Below are positions 5,335-5,411 of a stretch of 5,411 nt of DNA, piece by piece (within the stretch, counting starts at the first letter, position 1; each line of letters opens with the position of its first letter). The notes under the pieces are model-generated. The model was not told the DNA's origin, did not search any database, and worked only from the letters and a program-made list of their open reading frames with translations. The translations under genes were made by a program, and so were the position numbers. Where the stretch lies: contig CAAGKE010000131.1 in the NCBI GenBank assembly GCA_900770325.1, forward strand, positions 1 through 5,411. Direction: 5' to 3'. The DNA is from Lachnospiraceae bacterium. GTDB taxonomy: Bacteria; Bacillota; Clostridia; Lachnospirales; Lachnospiraceae.

Positions 5335-5408
5335 TAGCGGAAGGGAGATTCGAACTCTCGACACTACGGGTATGAACCGTATGCTCTAGCCAACTGAGCT
5401 ATTCCGCC
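5335..5408 (-). tRNA. tRNA-Met(CAT), elongator
   Basis: The minus strand folds as a complete 74-base cloverleaf: acceptor GGCGGAA/TTCCGCT with a G1-U72 wobble; D arm GCTC-loop-GAGC with GG in the loop; anticodon stem TACGG/CCGTA around loop TTCATAC (anticodon CAT); five-base variable loop GTGTC; T loop TTCGAAT; discriminator A73. The G1-U72 pair, TACGG stem and TTCATAC loop match the elongator tRNA-Met of Bacillus. They do not match the initiator (which has three G-C pairs in the anticodon stem) or the CAT-reading tRNA-Ile. CCA is not encoded (A73 is followed by CTTTT) and must be added by nucleotidyltransferase. One T-stem position (50-64) is an A-C mismatch. Confidence 0.96.
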
Positions 5409-5411
5409 ATA

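Noticed and set aside
5335..5352. Use of the tRNA 3' end as an integration site with a nearby att repeat.
   Set aside because: I found no second copy of the tRNA 3' end and no integrase gene in the window.
1..5411. CRISPR arrays, transposase genes or insertion sequence ends.
   Set aside because: No regularly spaced repeats, no transposase frame and no flanking duplications were seen.

Overview
The window looks like a chromosomal accessory stretch from a low-to-moderate GC Firmicute, most likely a gut clostridium of the Lachnospiraceae type. Evidence for this is the strong Shine-Dalgarno sequences (AAGGAGG, GGAGGTGA), the protein styles (a multi-membrane GGDEF enzyme, an LSFGN-type ABC exporter ATPase, an Ltp-domain secreted protein) and an elongator tRNA-Met of Bacillus/Clostridium type. 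The genus call is inference.

Layout. Bases 1-232 hold no gene but fold into one long rod with a 26-bp uninterrupted helix (24-49 with 182-207). The wobble pairs make sense only if the + strand is the RNA, so I read it as an unidentified structured non-coding RNA. A short leader (233-373) with a weak promoter and a dyad leads into a membrane-bound diguanylate cyclase (374-1897). That protein has a degenerate GGDEF-like domain followed by an intact one. Next comes a self-contained exporter operon: a TetR/AcrR regulator (1998-2624), an ABC ATPase (2635-3522) and an ABC-2 type permease (3519-4304, overlapping the ATPase by 4 bp). Its promoter has a perfect TATAAT box framed by CGGTCAA/TTGACCG arms, a convincing operator for autoregulation by the TetR protein.

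After an AT-rich intergenic region lies a small secreted protein (4498-5019). It has a cleavable signal peptide, a very regular coiled coil and two Ltp repeats of the type found in the superinfection-exclusion lipoprotein of Streptococcus thermophilus phage TP-J34, but no lipobox. A GC-rich imperfect hairpin (5028-5102) follows its stop codon, then a clear intrinsic terminator with a GAAA tetraloop (5147-5181). The right end carries a tRNA-Met(CAU) on the minus strand (5335-5408) with its own terminator (5285-5327). Between the two terminators are two small dyads. One has the same half-sites as the tetR operator, spaced exactly one helical turn closer.

How the parts work together. The regulator, ATPase and permease form one ligand-responsive efflux unit. 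The diguanylate cyclase would supply c-di-GMP from the membrane and is transcribed in the same direction, but has no visible functional link to the exporter. The Ltp protein stands alone with its own promoter and terminator and may act at the cell surface, possibly against phage DNA entry (inference). The most unexplained items are the 1-232 RNA-like rod and the non-lipidated coiled-coil Ltp protein.
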